The translations under genes and the position numbers were made by a program. Shown here piece by piece: positions 1-10,700 of a stretch of 64,000 bases of DNA; within the stretch, counting starts at the first letter, position 1; the number at the start of each line of letters is the position of its first letter. Source of the DNA: Apostichopus japonicus (taxonomy: Eukaryota > Echinodermata > Holothuroidea > Aspidochirotida > Stichopodidae); NCBI RefSeq assembly GCF_037975245.1, contig NC_092569.1, positions 24,351,168 through 24,415,167 on the forward strand, given 5' to 3'. The notes beneath the pieces were generated by a model. That model did no database searches. It was not told where the DNA came from and saw nothing but the letters and a program-made list of their open reading frames with translations.

Positions 1-144
1 CAATTGGATATTTAAGCTTTTCACATCTTGCTGGTCCGTCTGTGCGCTCCGAATACAGTTTATTTGCTGGTGCGTTTCAGCTCAGGGGAATTGGTTTTAA
101 AGTTTTTACTTTTATACACGGAGTCGGTAGTTGCACCTCATTCC

Positions 145-174
145 TTGATAAAGCCTTAACCGGCGAAATATTGG
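145..174 (+). ncRNA. Degenerate hammerhead-ribozyme-like motif in Penelope-like 3' UTR (three copies)
   Basis: About 130 bp after the GIY-YIG stop lies TTGATAA, then GCC, a six-base loop TTAACC, GGC and CGAAA. This layout matches the hammerhead core CTGATGA - stem II - GAAA that established work reports in Penelope-like elements. Copies occur at 145, 3368 and 6599. Two core positions differ from the consensus (C3 to T and G8 to A). G8 is catalytically important, so a functional ribozyme is unlikely. No clear stem I/III pairing was found by eye. Confidence 0.35.
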
Positions 175-266
175 AACATACAACTTTGTATACTTTCTTA
201 CTGTGCTTGAAGTCTCAATTTCTACAATTCATCATATACACCAAGCATGTCAACATCCGCTCTTTC

Positions 267-375
<109 letters not shown>

Positions 376-905
376 CATTTAACATCATATCTTCTGTGAT
401 TCAAGCTTGTTCATAAAACTAAAAGGTTAGAAGGTAAACAGATATTCAGAATTGACACGAATAGTAACACACTTTGTTCGCTTTAGGTAAATTGATATAA
501 ACAAACTGTAAGGGAGAGATAGATAAATCTTACCAGGTGCGGTTCCAGGATGCCCCCCTCGACCCTACCAACTTCCCACCAAGTAGTTATTGGCACAGAG
601 TTTAGACTACATTTTAAGCCTACTTTAGAGGCTTAATATGCCACAGAATGCACTTTTTGATATATTATATTGTATTATTTTTTTACGCGAAACAGTGCCC
701 CTAGACCATACTACTTAAGAGTCGTCTGAAAAGACATCAAGATGAAACTATTCATTTCCTGGATCCTCTCCTTGCTTCAACTACCGATATTTTTTCTTCA
801 ATATCTCAGAGCGATACAAATAAGCATGTTTTATTTTCCCAATTTTGTTTCACGGCTTAATCTTTCACAGTCGGTTTTGAGTTCTTGTCTGCTCATATGC
901 AACTA

Positions 906-1218
906 TTATTCGTATTCGCAGATATAACCATACAAGCTTGAGCAAAGATAGTCGCGCCATTTAAGACCATCGAAAAGCTGAATTATTCTATAACATCCGC
1001 TGTTGTCGTCAAAGCTTCTTACTCCAAAATTGTAGTAGACTTCACGAGTTCCGTCATCCCAGTGTAAGTTCTGTTCTAATCCTTGTAATCCAATCCAATA
1101 TTCGTGCTGATCTGAATGGACCAAGCTGTTTATGAAGCTGTTTTCCTCTTCACTCTCAATGAATACGAGATGAGACGAAAAGCTTTCGCAGGTTTGTTGA
1201 GCGGTTGTGCGATTAAGG
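906..1218 (-). pseudogene. 5'-truncated C-type lectin terminal exon (array copy 1)
   Basis: It encodes the same C-terminal lectin residues as the intact exon at 7378-7751, including the WIGL and GYICEYE motifs. It loses homology right after the codons for Asn-Arg-Thr-Thr-Ala-Gln-Gln, replacing the exon's start and splice acceptor with unrelated sequence from 1219. Without an acceptor it should not be spliced into a transcript, so it is a duplicated pseudo-exon lying downstream (in gene orientation) of the real terminal exon. Confidence 0.8.
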
Positions 1219-1554
1219 GAAATTTCAAGAAATTAAATAATGAACACGTGTTAATACAACTTGTTAATCACATTTATTAAGTAGTTTCACTAGTGTATTG
1301 TTACAAATATAATGTATCCATTTTTACCATTACCATTACAACCATCGTCACACCGTAGATAAATTTCCTTGGTTTTCTTAACAAATTTCGGGAAACCTAA
1401 GCTGGTTTAAAGGTATATAATTAATACTATACAGTAGCAATTATATTTCAATTTTGGTTTATTTTAAAGGTTGATGCCATTAATGAAGGGCCCCCCTAAA
1501 AACTTAAAAGATAATATAATAAATACACATAAACTATACATATGCCCATCCTTT

Positions 1555-1890
1555 CATTTATTTACCCACCCAGTCACATTCAGACCCGCCCAAACATCCA
1601 TCCATCCACCCACCCACACATCCATCCATCCTACCATCTACCTACCCATCAATCCATCCGCACATCCGTCCACCCATCCACCCAACCGCCCACCTCACCC
1701 ACTTATCGATTAACTCTCTAGTCTTCCATCCACCTACCCACCCATTGATGTATTGACTCGCCTGCACGTCTGCCCACCAACTCATCCATTTATCTAACCT
1801 AACTAGTAATCCATGTTACGACACTACCAATCCATTTATTCATTCACCAATCCATCCAACCGTCCATCAATCTATTAAACCATTCATCTG
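1555..1890. repeat. Degenerate CCAT/CCACC low-complexity tract (copy 1)
   Basis: C-rich imperfect tetra/pentanucleotide repeat (CCATCCATCCACCCAC and variants). The second copy lies at about 4788-5123 in the next tandem unit. The 80-residue Pro/His/Ser open frame across it is a by-product of the repeat. Confidence 0.85.
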
Positions 1891-2212
1891 TGTATTTGTC
1901 TTTCTACGTATCTATGATGAGGTATTATAGGGCATTATTGTTCTTTAAAGAATATATCATTTACAAAACAAGAGCTACGGGGCGAGTTTGTTTTCTCGAG
2001 CATATAGATTGGTCATTACATTTTCATAAAATCACCAAAACTAATGATTTGCACACTTAGTACTATACGATTTTGACAAATCTAACGAAAGCAAATATGT
2101 TAATATAAAAAAAACTGGGCAAACCAATCAACAATACAACCAGTAGCTACTTCTGTGTGAACTCGTGATATTAAAAACAATTTAAAGCAAATGAGAATAT
2201 GAATGGTACATT

Positions 2213-2625
2213 GAAAAATAACATGAAAAGATTGAAGAACTTTTTTATCCCTAATATATTAAACTCATAATAATCTAGCATTATTAAGAAAAAACACGTT
2301 AGCTGTTGACTTCAAAATCATAAAAGCACACAACAAAGCAATATGTATAGGCATTATACCTTAACAAATAACATGAATATATTGAAGAGGTTGTCTATCT
2401 CTCATATATAAAATTCATACAAAATCTAGCATTAATAAGAAAAAACGCGTCAGTTGTTGACTTAAAGGCATCCATGATAAAATCACACAACAAAGCAATA
2501 TGTATAGGCATTATACCTTAACAAATAACATGAATATATTGAAGAGGTTGTCTATCTCTCATATATAAAATTCATACAAAATCTAGCATTAATAAGAAAA
2601 AACACGTCAGTTGTTGATTCTAAGG
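2213..2625. repeat. 150-157-bp minisatellite, about 2.6 copies
   Basis: A segment containing CAACAAAGCAATATGTATAG, a GAATATATTGAAGAGG stretch and an AGCATTAATAAGAAAAAAC stretch is repeated. The last two copies (about 2331 and 2488, period 157) are nearly identical and a diverged copy precedes them. The same array is present in the next unit at about 5446-5858. Confidence 0.8.
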
Positions 2626-2809
2626 CAAACATCATTTAACTTGATCAGTGATCGATAAGGGTGAAATAATACCCGCACTGCAGGCCCATTGTTCCTAAAA
2701 TTAGATTGTAACGTTAACACACGAGGCTTCATAATGGCAGTATATGTAAAACAGATTTCATTACAATGTTAACCATGATTGACTCTAACACTACACTTGG
2801 TTAAAACAG

Positions 2810-2810
<1 letters not shown>

Positions 2811-2888
<78 letters not shown>

Positions 2889-2930
2889 GGTTATATATAC
2901 ATATATATATGTATATATATATATATATAG
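2811..2930. repeat. (AT)n microsatellite abutting the Penelope-like fragment
   Basis: Pure AT from 2811 to about 2884, then a short imperfect AT/GT run up to the GIY-YIG piece. The equivalent is at 6043-6160 in the next unit. Confidence 0.9.
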
Positions 2931-2950
2931 CCAAAAACTGTTTAGCCAAA

Positions 2951-3238
2951 AACTGTGTTCACAAGATTAAATGCAATCTTTGCTCGTCTACATACATCGG
3001 CGAAACGGGATGCACCATTGGAACGAGAATAAAAGAACATCTACGTATGACTAAACAGACCATATACACTCATTTACAAACTCACAATATAAATCCGAAA
3101 TCTGGAGAAAATATCAATTGGCAAATCCTACATCACAACCTACCCAATACCAGCGAAAGAAAAATAATCGAAGCCCTTACCATTAAAGCCAGTAATAACT
3201 TAATGAATGGCTGTGCTGGACGTCAATTGGATATTTAA
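2951..3238 (+). mobile_element. Penelope-like element 3' end: GIY-YIG endonuclease domain, 5' truncated (copy 1)
   Basis: About 95 residues read as a GIY-YIG nuclease of the kind found at the C-terminus of EN(+) Penelope-like elements. A Cys-bearing lead (VHKIKCNLC) is followed by TYIGET, then TRIKEH about 10 residues on, and the ORF closes with a Gly-Cys-Ala-Gly-Arg-Gln-Leu-Asp-Ile stop, typical of these proteins. The reverse transcriptase part is absent. Upstream there is only a direct 15-bp duplication (gccaaaaactgt repeated) and a long AT run. The piece is thus a 5'-truncated insertion, amplified as part of the 3.23-kb array. The ATG of the open frame lies in the AT repeat and is not a real start. 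Confidence 0.8.
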
Positions 3239-3489
3239 GCTTTTCACATCTTGCTGGTCCGTCTGTGCGCTCCGAATACAGTTTGTTCGCTGGTGCGTTT
3301 CAGCTCAGGGGAATTGGTTTTAAAGTTTTTACTTTTATACACGGAGTCGGTAGTTGCACCTCATTCCTTGATAAAGCCTTAACCGGCGAAATATTGGAAC
3401 ATACAACTTTGTATACTTTCTTACTGTGCTTGAAGTCTCAATTTCTACAATTCATCATATACACCAAGCATGTCAACATCCGCTCTTTC

Positions 3490-3608
<119 letters not shown>

Positions 3609-4138
3609 CATTTAACATCATATCTTCTGTGATTCAAGCTTGTTCATAAAACTAAAAGGTTAGAAGGTAAACAGATATTCAGAATTGACACGAATAGTAA
3701 CACACTTTGTTCGCTTTAGGTAAATTGATATAAACAAACTGTAAGGGAGAGATAGATAAATCTTACCAGGTGCGGTTCCAGGATGCCCCCCTCGACCCTA
3801 CCAACTTCCCACCAAGTAGTTATTGGCACAGAGTTTAGACTACATTTTAAGCCTACTTTAGAGGCTTAATATGCCACAGAATGCACTTTTTGATATATTA
3901 TATTGTATTATTTTTTTACGCGAAACAGTGCCCCTAGACCATACTACTTAAGAGTCGTCTGAAAAGACATCAAGATGAAACTATTCATTTCCTGGATCCT
4001 CTCCTTGCTTCAACTACCGATATTTTTTCTTCAATATCTCAGAGCGATACAAATAAGCATGTTTTATTTTCCCAATTTTGTTTCACGGCTTAATCTTTCA
4101 CAGTCGGTTTTGAGTTCTTGTCTGCTCATATGCAACTA

Positions 4139-4451
4139 TTATTCGTATTCGCAGATATAACCATACAAGCTTGAGCAAAGATAGTCGCGCCATTTAAGAC
4201 CATCGAAAAGCTGAATTATTCTATAACATCCGCTGTTGTCGTCAAAGCTTCTTACTCCAAAATTGTAGTAGACTTCACGAGTTCCGTCATCCCAGTGTAA
4301 GTTCTGTTCTAATCCTTGTAATCCAATCCAATATTCGTGCTGATCTGAATGGACCAAGCTGTTTATGAAGCTGTTTTCCTCTTCACTCTCAATGAATACG
4401 AGATGAGACGAAAAGCTTTCGCAGGTTTGTTGAGCGGTTGTGCGATTAAGG
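4139..4451 (-). pseudogene. 5'-truncated C-type lectin terminal exon (array copy 2)
   Basis: Same truncated lectin exon as copy 1, with an identical translation and breakpoint. It still has an open frame to the same TAA stop. This fits a very recent duplication, sequence homogenisation within the array, or an assembly duplication. Confidence 0.8.
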
Positions 4452-6042
4452 GAAATTTCAAGAAATTAAATAATGAACACGTGTTAATACAACTTGTTAA
4501 TCACATTTATTAAGTAGTTTCACTAGTGTATTGTTACAAATATAATGTATCCATTTTTACCATTACCATTACAACCATCGTCACACCGTAGATAAATTTC
4601 CTTGGTTTTCTTAACAAATTTCGGGAAACCTAAGCTGGTTTAAAGGTATATAATTAATACTATACAGTAGCAATTATATTTCAATTTTGGTTTATTTTAA
4701 AGGTTGATGCCATTAATGAAGGGCCCCCCTAAAAACTTAAAAGATAATATAATAAATACACATAAACTATACATATGCCCATCCTTTCATTTATTTACCC
4801 ACCCAGTCACATTCAGACCCGCCCAAACATCCATCCATCCACCCACCCACACATCCATCCATCCTACCATCTACCTACCCATCAATCCATCCGCACATCC
4901 GTCCACCCATCCACCCAACCGCCCACCTCACCCACTTATCGATTAACTCTCTAGTCTTCCATCCACCTACCCACCCATTGATGTATTGACTCGCCTGCAC
5001 GTCTGCCCACCAACTCATCCATTTATCTAACCTAACTAGTAATCCATGTTACGACACTACCAATCCATTTATTCATTCACCAATCCATCCAACCGTCCAT
5101 CAATCTATTAAACCATTCATCTGTGTATTTGTCTTTCTACGTATCTATGATGAGGTATTATAGGGCATTATTGTTCTTTAAAGAATATATCATTTACAAA
5201 ACAAGAGCTACGGGGCGAGTTTGTTTTCTCGAGCATATAGATTGGTCATTACATTTTCATAAAATCACCAAAACTAATGATTTGCACACTTAGTACTATA
5301 CGATTTTGACAAATCTAACGAAAGCAAATATGTTAATATAAAAAAAACTGGGCAAACCAATCAACAATACAACCAGTAGCTACTTCTGTGTGAACTCGTG
5401 ATATTAAAAACAATTTAAAGCAAATGAGAATATGAATGGTACATTGAAAAATAACATGAAAAGATTGAAGAACTTTTTTATCCCTAATATATTAAACTCA
5501 TAATAATCTAGCATTATTAAGAAAAAACACGTTAGCTGTTGACTTCAAAATCATAAAAGCACACAACAAAGCAATATGTATAGGCATTATACCTTAACAA
5601 ATAACATGAATATATTGAAGAGGTTGTCTATCTCTCATATATAAAATTCATACAAAATCTAGCATTAATAAGAAAAAACGCGTCAGTTGTTGACTTAAAG
5701 GCATCCATGATAAAATCACACAACAAAGCAATATGTATAGGCATTATACCTTAACAAATAACATGAATATATTGAAGAGGTTGTCTATCTCTCATATATA
5801 AAATTCATACAAAATCTAGCATTAATAAGAAAAAACACGTCAGTTGTTGATTCTAAGGCAAACATCATTTAACTTGATCAGTGATCGATAAGGGTGAAAT
5901 AATACCCGCACTGCAGGCCCATTGTTCCTAAAATTAGATTGTAACGTTAACACACGAGGCTTCATAATGGCAGTATATGTAAAACAGATTTCATTACAAT
6001 GTTAACCATGATTGACTCTAACACTACACTTGGTTAAAACAG

Positions 6043-6119
<77 letters not shown>

Positions 6120-6160
6120 GGTTATATATACATATATATATGTATATATATATATATATA
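6043..6160. repeat. (AT)n microsatellite
   Basis: Second copy of the AT run immediately upstream of the GIY-YIG fragment. The pure part is about 72 bp. Confidence 0.9.
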
Positions 6161-6181
6161 GCCAAAAACTGTTTAGCCAAA

Positions 6182-6469
6182 AACTGTGTTCACAAGATTA
6201 AATGCAATCTTTGCTCGTCTACATACATCGGCGAAACGGGATGCACCATTGGAACGAGAATAAAAGAACATCTACGTATGACTAAACAGACCATATACAC
6301 TCATTTACAAACTCACAATATAAATCCGAAATCTGGAGAAAATATCAATTGGCAAATCCTACATCACAACCTACCCAATACCAGCGAAAGAAAAATAATC
6401 GAAGCCCTTACCATTAAAGCCAGTAATAACTTAATGAATGGCTGTGCTGGACGTCAATTGGATATTTAA
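6182..6469 (+). mobile_element. Penelope-like element 3' end: GIY-YIG domain (copy 2)
   Basis: Second copy of the GIY-YIG fragment, with the same translation as the one at 2951-3238 and the same truncation point next to an AT run. It is a passive member of the 3.23-kb tandem array. The last five codons of an earlier copy are visible at the window's left edge (1-15). Confidence 0.8.
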
Positions 6470-6720
6470 GCTTTTCACATCTTGCTGGTCCGTCTGTGCG
6501 CTCCGAATACAGTTTGTTCGCTGGTGCGTTTCAGCTCAGGGGAATTGGTTTTAAAGTTTTTACTTTTATACACGGAGTCGGTAGTTGCACCTCATTCCTT
6601 GATAAAGCCTTAACCGGCGAAATATTGGAACATACAACTTTGTATACTTTCTTACTGTGCTTGAAGTCTCAATTTCTACAATTCATCATATACACCAAGC
6701 ATGTCAACATCCGCTCTTTC

Positions 6721-6847
<127 letters not shown>

Positions 6848-7377
6848 CATTTAACATCATATCTTCTGTGATTCAAGCTTGTTCATAAAACTAAAAGGTT
6901 AGAAGGTAAACAGATATTCAGAATTGACACGAATAGTAACACACTTTGTTCGCTTTAGGTAAATTGATATAAACAAACTGTAAGGGAGAGATAGATAAAT
7001 CTTACCAGGTGCGGTTCCAGGATGCCCCCCTCGACCCTACCAACTTCCCACCAAGTAGTTATTGGCACAGAGTTTAGACTACATTTTAAGCCTACTTTAG
7101 AGGCTTAATATGCCACAGAATGCACTTTTTGATATATTATATTGTATTATTTTTTTACGCGAAACAGTGCCCCTAGACCATACTACTTAAGAGTCGTCTG
7201 AAAAGACATCAAGATGAAACTATTCATTTCCTGGATCCTCTCCTTGCTTCAACTACCGATATTTTTTCTTCAATATCTCAGAGCGATACAAATAAGCATG
7301 TTTTATTTTCCCAATTTTGTTTCACGGCTTAATCTTTCACAGTCGGTTTTGAGTTCTTGTCTGCTCATATGCAACTA

Positions 7378-7751
7378 TTATTCGTATTCGCAGATATAAC
7401 CATACAAGCTTGAGCAAAGATAGTCGCGCCATTTAAGACCATCGAAAAGCTGAATTATTCTATAACATCCGCTGTTGTCGTCAAAGCTTCTTACTCCAAA
7501 ATTGTAGTAGACTTCACGAGTTCCGTCATCCCAGTGTAAGTTCTGTTCTAATCCTTGTAATCCAATCCAATATTCGTGCTGATCTGAATGGACCAAGCTG
7601 TTTATGAAGCTGTTTTCCTCTTCACTCTCAATGAATACGAGATGAGACGAAAAGCTTTCGCAGGTTTGTTGAGCGGTTGTGCGATTAAGGGTATGGATGT
7701 GCACAACCTTGTAGTAGGAACCTCCAAACGACTCTTCAAACCCTGGTGGAC
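7378..7751 (-). CDS. Terminal exon of the C-type lectin gene: complete CTLD
   Basis: Read on the minus strand, an acceptor (a T-rich stretch ending TATATAAAG) opens a phase-1 exon. It starts Gly-Pro-Pro-Gly-Phe-Glu-Glu-Ser and ends GYICEYE then TAA. Key CTLD features in order are the first Cys after TAQQT, a Glu-rich SEEEN loop, WIGL, the HWDDGT turn, a GCYRI Cys, WRDYLC and the closing YICEYE. Length (about 124 residues) fits a single CTLD. An in-frame TAG lies just upstream of the acceptor, supporting the splice site over a longer reading frame. This is the only one of three copies with an intact exon start. Confidence 0.85.
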
Positions 7752-10700
7752 CTTTATATAAAACAAGAAGACCCTATTGAAAGTTGCGATGTAACCTTCT
7801 TACCCTTATTGCACATTTGAGAATACATTGGTCGGATCTGATCACGCAACGTCGATAAACGTCTTAGTGTGAACGCTCGTGTACTAATACATTTCGGGGG
7901 TGGGGGGGGGGGGGATCTGAGCCTGGAACGGAAATCAAAATAACAGTGTGAACGCTATTGGGATCATGCGACCAGGTTACTTGCCCTGGCCAGTTCCTCG
8001 TGAACAAAGACGGACGTGATTCTAAGGCCTGGAGTACCGTAGTCGTATAACCAGGGAGCTGCTACTCTAACGTTAGCAGCTCCTTGGTATAACAACTAGC
8101 CGATTGAATTTTAAACAATCAAGGTGACCTTTTCGCTATTGCTCTCTAGGAACTCTAGGAACTGCCATTTGCAGGTCCCTGCTCAAATATGGATACGTCA
8201 TAGATTAGTTTGTAAACCTCTCCGAGGGAAATGAAGATCCTGGTTTCCATGCGTTTTCAAACGTGAACAAGTCCAATAATAGTGATACTGTGGGAATCAT
8301 CATGCATGATTTATAATACATTTTCATTTGTTTCATAGATTTATTTACATTTGCATTAATTTGCACGAACATGAAGAATGAACAATTAAAGACACATTTA
8401 CACTTATTAAAGCAATGTGATCGAGACGATTGTGATTAGCCATTTTTGATTAGTATAGAACATCTTGCAGATGTGCTAGCTCTCCTTAACACAAACAACA
8501 ATATTCTAACTTGTATATGGAAAAGCTATAGATTATGACAATAGGTAAAGAAACACGTACTAACAAATGTTACCAATCAATATTGGTAACATGTGTCACT
8601 ACGTGTTCCTTTACCTATTGTCATTATCTAGATATTGACAAATGAGAAGAGGAAAGTTATGCGAATGATCTAAACATTTTGAAGACAATTAACACATTTC
8701 ACGAGTTTCGAAACATTTTTGTTCGAAGTTTTAACCATGACTTTCTTTAATGCTCGATAATATGTTACATAATACCGTTGTATTGCAATTTGTTAACGAT
8801 GGCGCGCTCTTACTTAGCTATTGCGTTAAAGGATCGCCTAATATCTATTGAATTTCTTCTGTGTTAAGGGCTAACAAAAAGACCGACTTCCAGACGTGAA
8901 ATGTTTTAGTTAATTTTTCTTCCTTGTCACATTTTCATTGTAAAAATAAACACTGTTATTGCTGTTATTAGAGTAGGTATAAGGAAATTTTAAAAGCTTG
9001 TTTAATGGATCAACAACAATCACCAACTCTGTCCGTATTAAATAAAATTTACCATGCTATTTTACAATCCTTTGTAGTGTAAATTTCTGGTTCCTCCCTG
9101 CGGCAGCAGTGTTTGACTTGTGGTCAACAATAAGTACCGTATTGAAACATAATAAATTGAGCTGAATTGCATTTTGTTTTGTGTTGATAGTGGATATTAA
9201 AGAGGCCATGACACGAAAATCCAACTAATCAATAGTAACTTCCTCTGAATCTATGAGAAAATCTCAAGGACTAATTAGAAATTAGCGTTTTAATATTCGC
9301 ATCCGAAAATAGGTATCTGAAAATGCGATTTCAAAACAAGACAATGATGACGTCATGTTAGGAATACAAGTGCCAAACCCAAGCACGTACCGGATGCGCG
9401 ACGATCTTACCGTCACACATACACGCACATTTACACTGTGAGAACAACTACTGTATTACGCTATATCGCTAGAAATTTCAAGTTTGTTTTACAACATGTT
9501 GTAAAATATCCGAGAGAAATGCCGGTCCGTTGTGTTGTTGGGGGCTGCACAAATGTCAAAATCCATGCAATTAGCCTTCATCGATGGCCGAAGGACGAAA
9601 AAAAAACACGGCGATTATGACCAAGTTAGTGCACAACACCAGCGCCGATTCACTGGGCCTAGCCAGTTTACAGCTCCGTATGTAGCGAACACTTCACGGA
9701 AGCATACAACGATCCCTCCTTTTTTTATGAAATAAAACAAATGGGCTTTAACGGGTCGACATAAACGAGTCGTTCTTCTGTCAAGTATTCCACATTAAAA
9801 ACTACGAAGACCAGATTGGAGAACAGGAAACCTCCAATGGGCAAGTGGCGATCCTTGTACATGTATATGAATACATAGCCAACACACTGTACATATGGGT
9901 TGTAAGTCACCGTAACACAACGCACATTACGGTTTAGGGAGTTCCGCGAATTCCCACAACACATGCCCAAATTGGACTGGATTTTGTTTTTAAATGCTTC
10001 GTTAATGAAGTCTTACCACGTTGTATGTTCCTTGCAATAGTTCCGAACGGGTTTGTTCTTCGATATGTTGTGGAGCTTCAATTTCGGCTCGTTTAACAGG
10101 CTCGAACTGATACGGTTCTAACACCTCAGGTCCACCCTCAACGTTCGGTTCGATACTGGCATGATCATCGCCTTCACTCTCTGCTTCGAATATGAGAAAG
10201 GGCACTCTAATTATAGCCCAATTTCACTGCCTGGTGAAGAACCACTATCACTTTGAACTTCGGTTGCCGCATTTGGTTCTAAATCTGACATTCCACGGGA
10301 AATTTCGATCTGATTTCGCGCCGACTTGTTATCGATTGTTTTGTGTATTTATGCACACTTGTCGTACTGTAAGTATGATATGTGTTCGAAGGAATCAGCG
10401 AGAGCCGAATCGTGTTCATAACATGACGTCACATGACGTCATGAGATTGGGAACATTTTCAGCCGAACGAACTTTTCAAGCCCGAAGAGGGTAAATTAAA
10501 TCTCAATTTCGAAGGGAAAAATCAAATTTTTAACTGGCAGAATGGTTGATATATGTTCTAGAGAGCATGCTTAGATGGATCTCAAAAAGACAGGAACTTG
10601 AAATTTTCGTGTCATGGCCATTTTAATAGAAATTAACTAACCAAAATCAACAGAATATCTTACCATCCTTTGAAGTGGATATTTCCGGTTCCTTTTCCTT

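Larger units (their letters stand above)
9197..10626. mobile_element. Kolobok-like DNA transposon, non-autonomous (TTAA target site, THAP remnant)
   Basis: TTAA occurs at both edges (9197-9200 and 10623-10626). Just inside are inverted termini sharing GGCCATGACACGAAAAT, which align over about 20 bp with three mismatches. Inside is a broken THAP zinc-finger frame (plus) and, divergently, a broken acidic frame (minus). TTAA target duplications together with a THAP-type transposase are recorded for the Kolobok superfamily, so I assign it there. piggyBac also uses TTAA, but THAP argues against it. No complete transposase is present. Confidence 0.65.

Noticed and set aside
742-927. 61-codon hydrophobic open frame on the plus strand (three copies) resembling a signal peptide
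   Set aside because: It is antisense to the lectin 3' UTR and exon end and identical only because the tandem unit is identical. There is no supporting coding pattern.
1471-1713. 80-codon Pro/His/Ser-rich open frame (also 4704-4946)
   Set aside because: By-product of the CCAT/CCACC low-complexity tract, with no splice context or homology.
9197-10626. piggyBac assignment on the basis of TTAA target sites
   Set aside because: The THAP zinc-finger remnant inside fits Kolobok better, and no piggyBac transposase motif is present.
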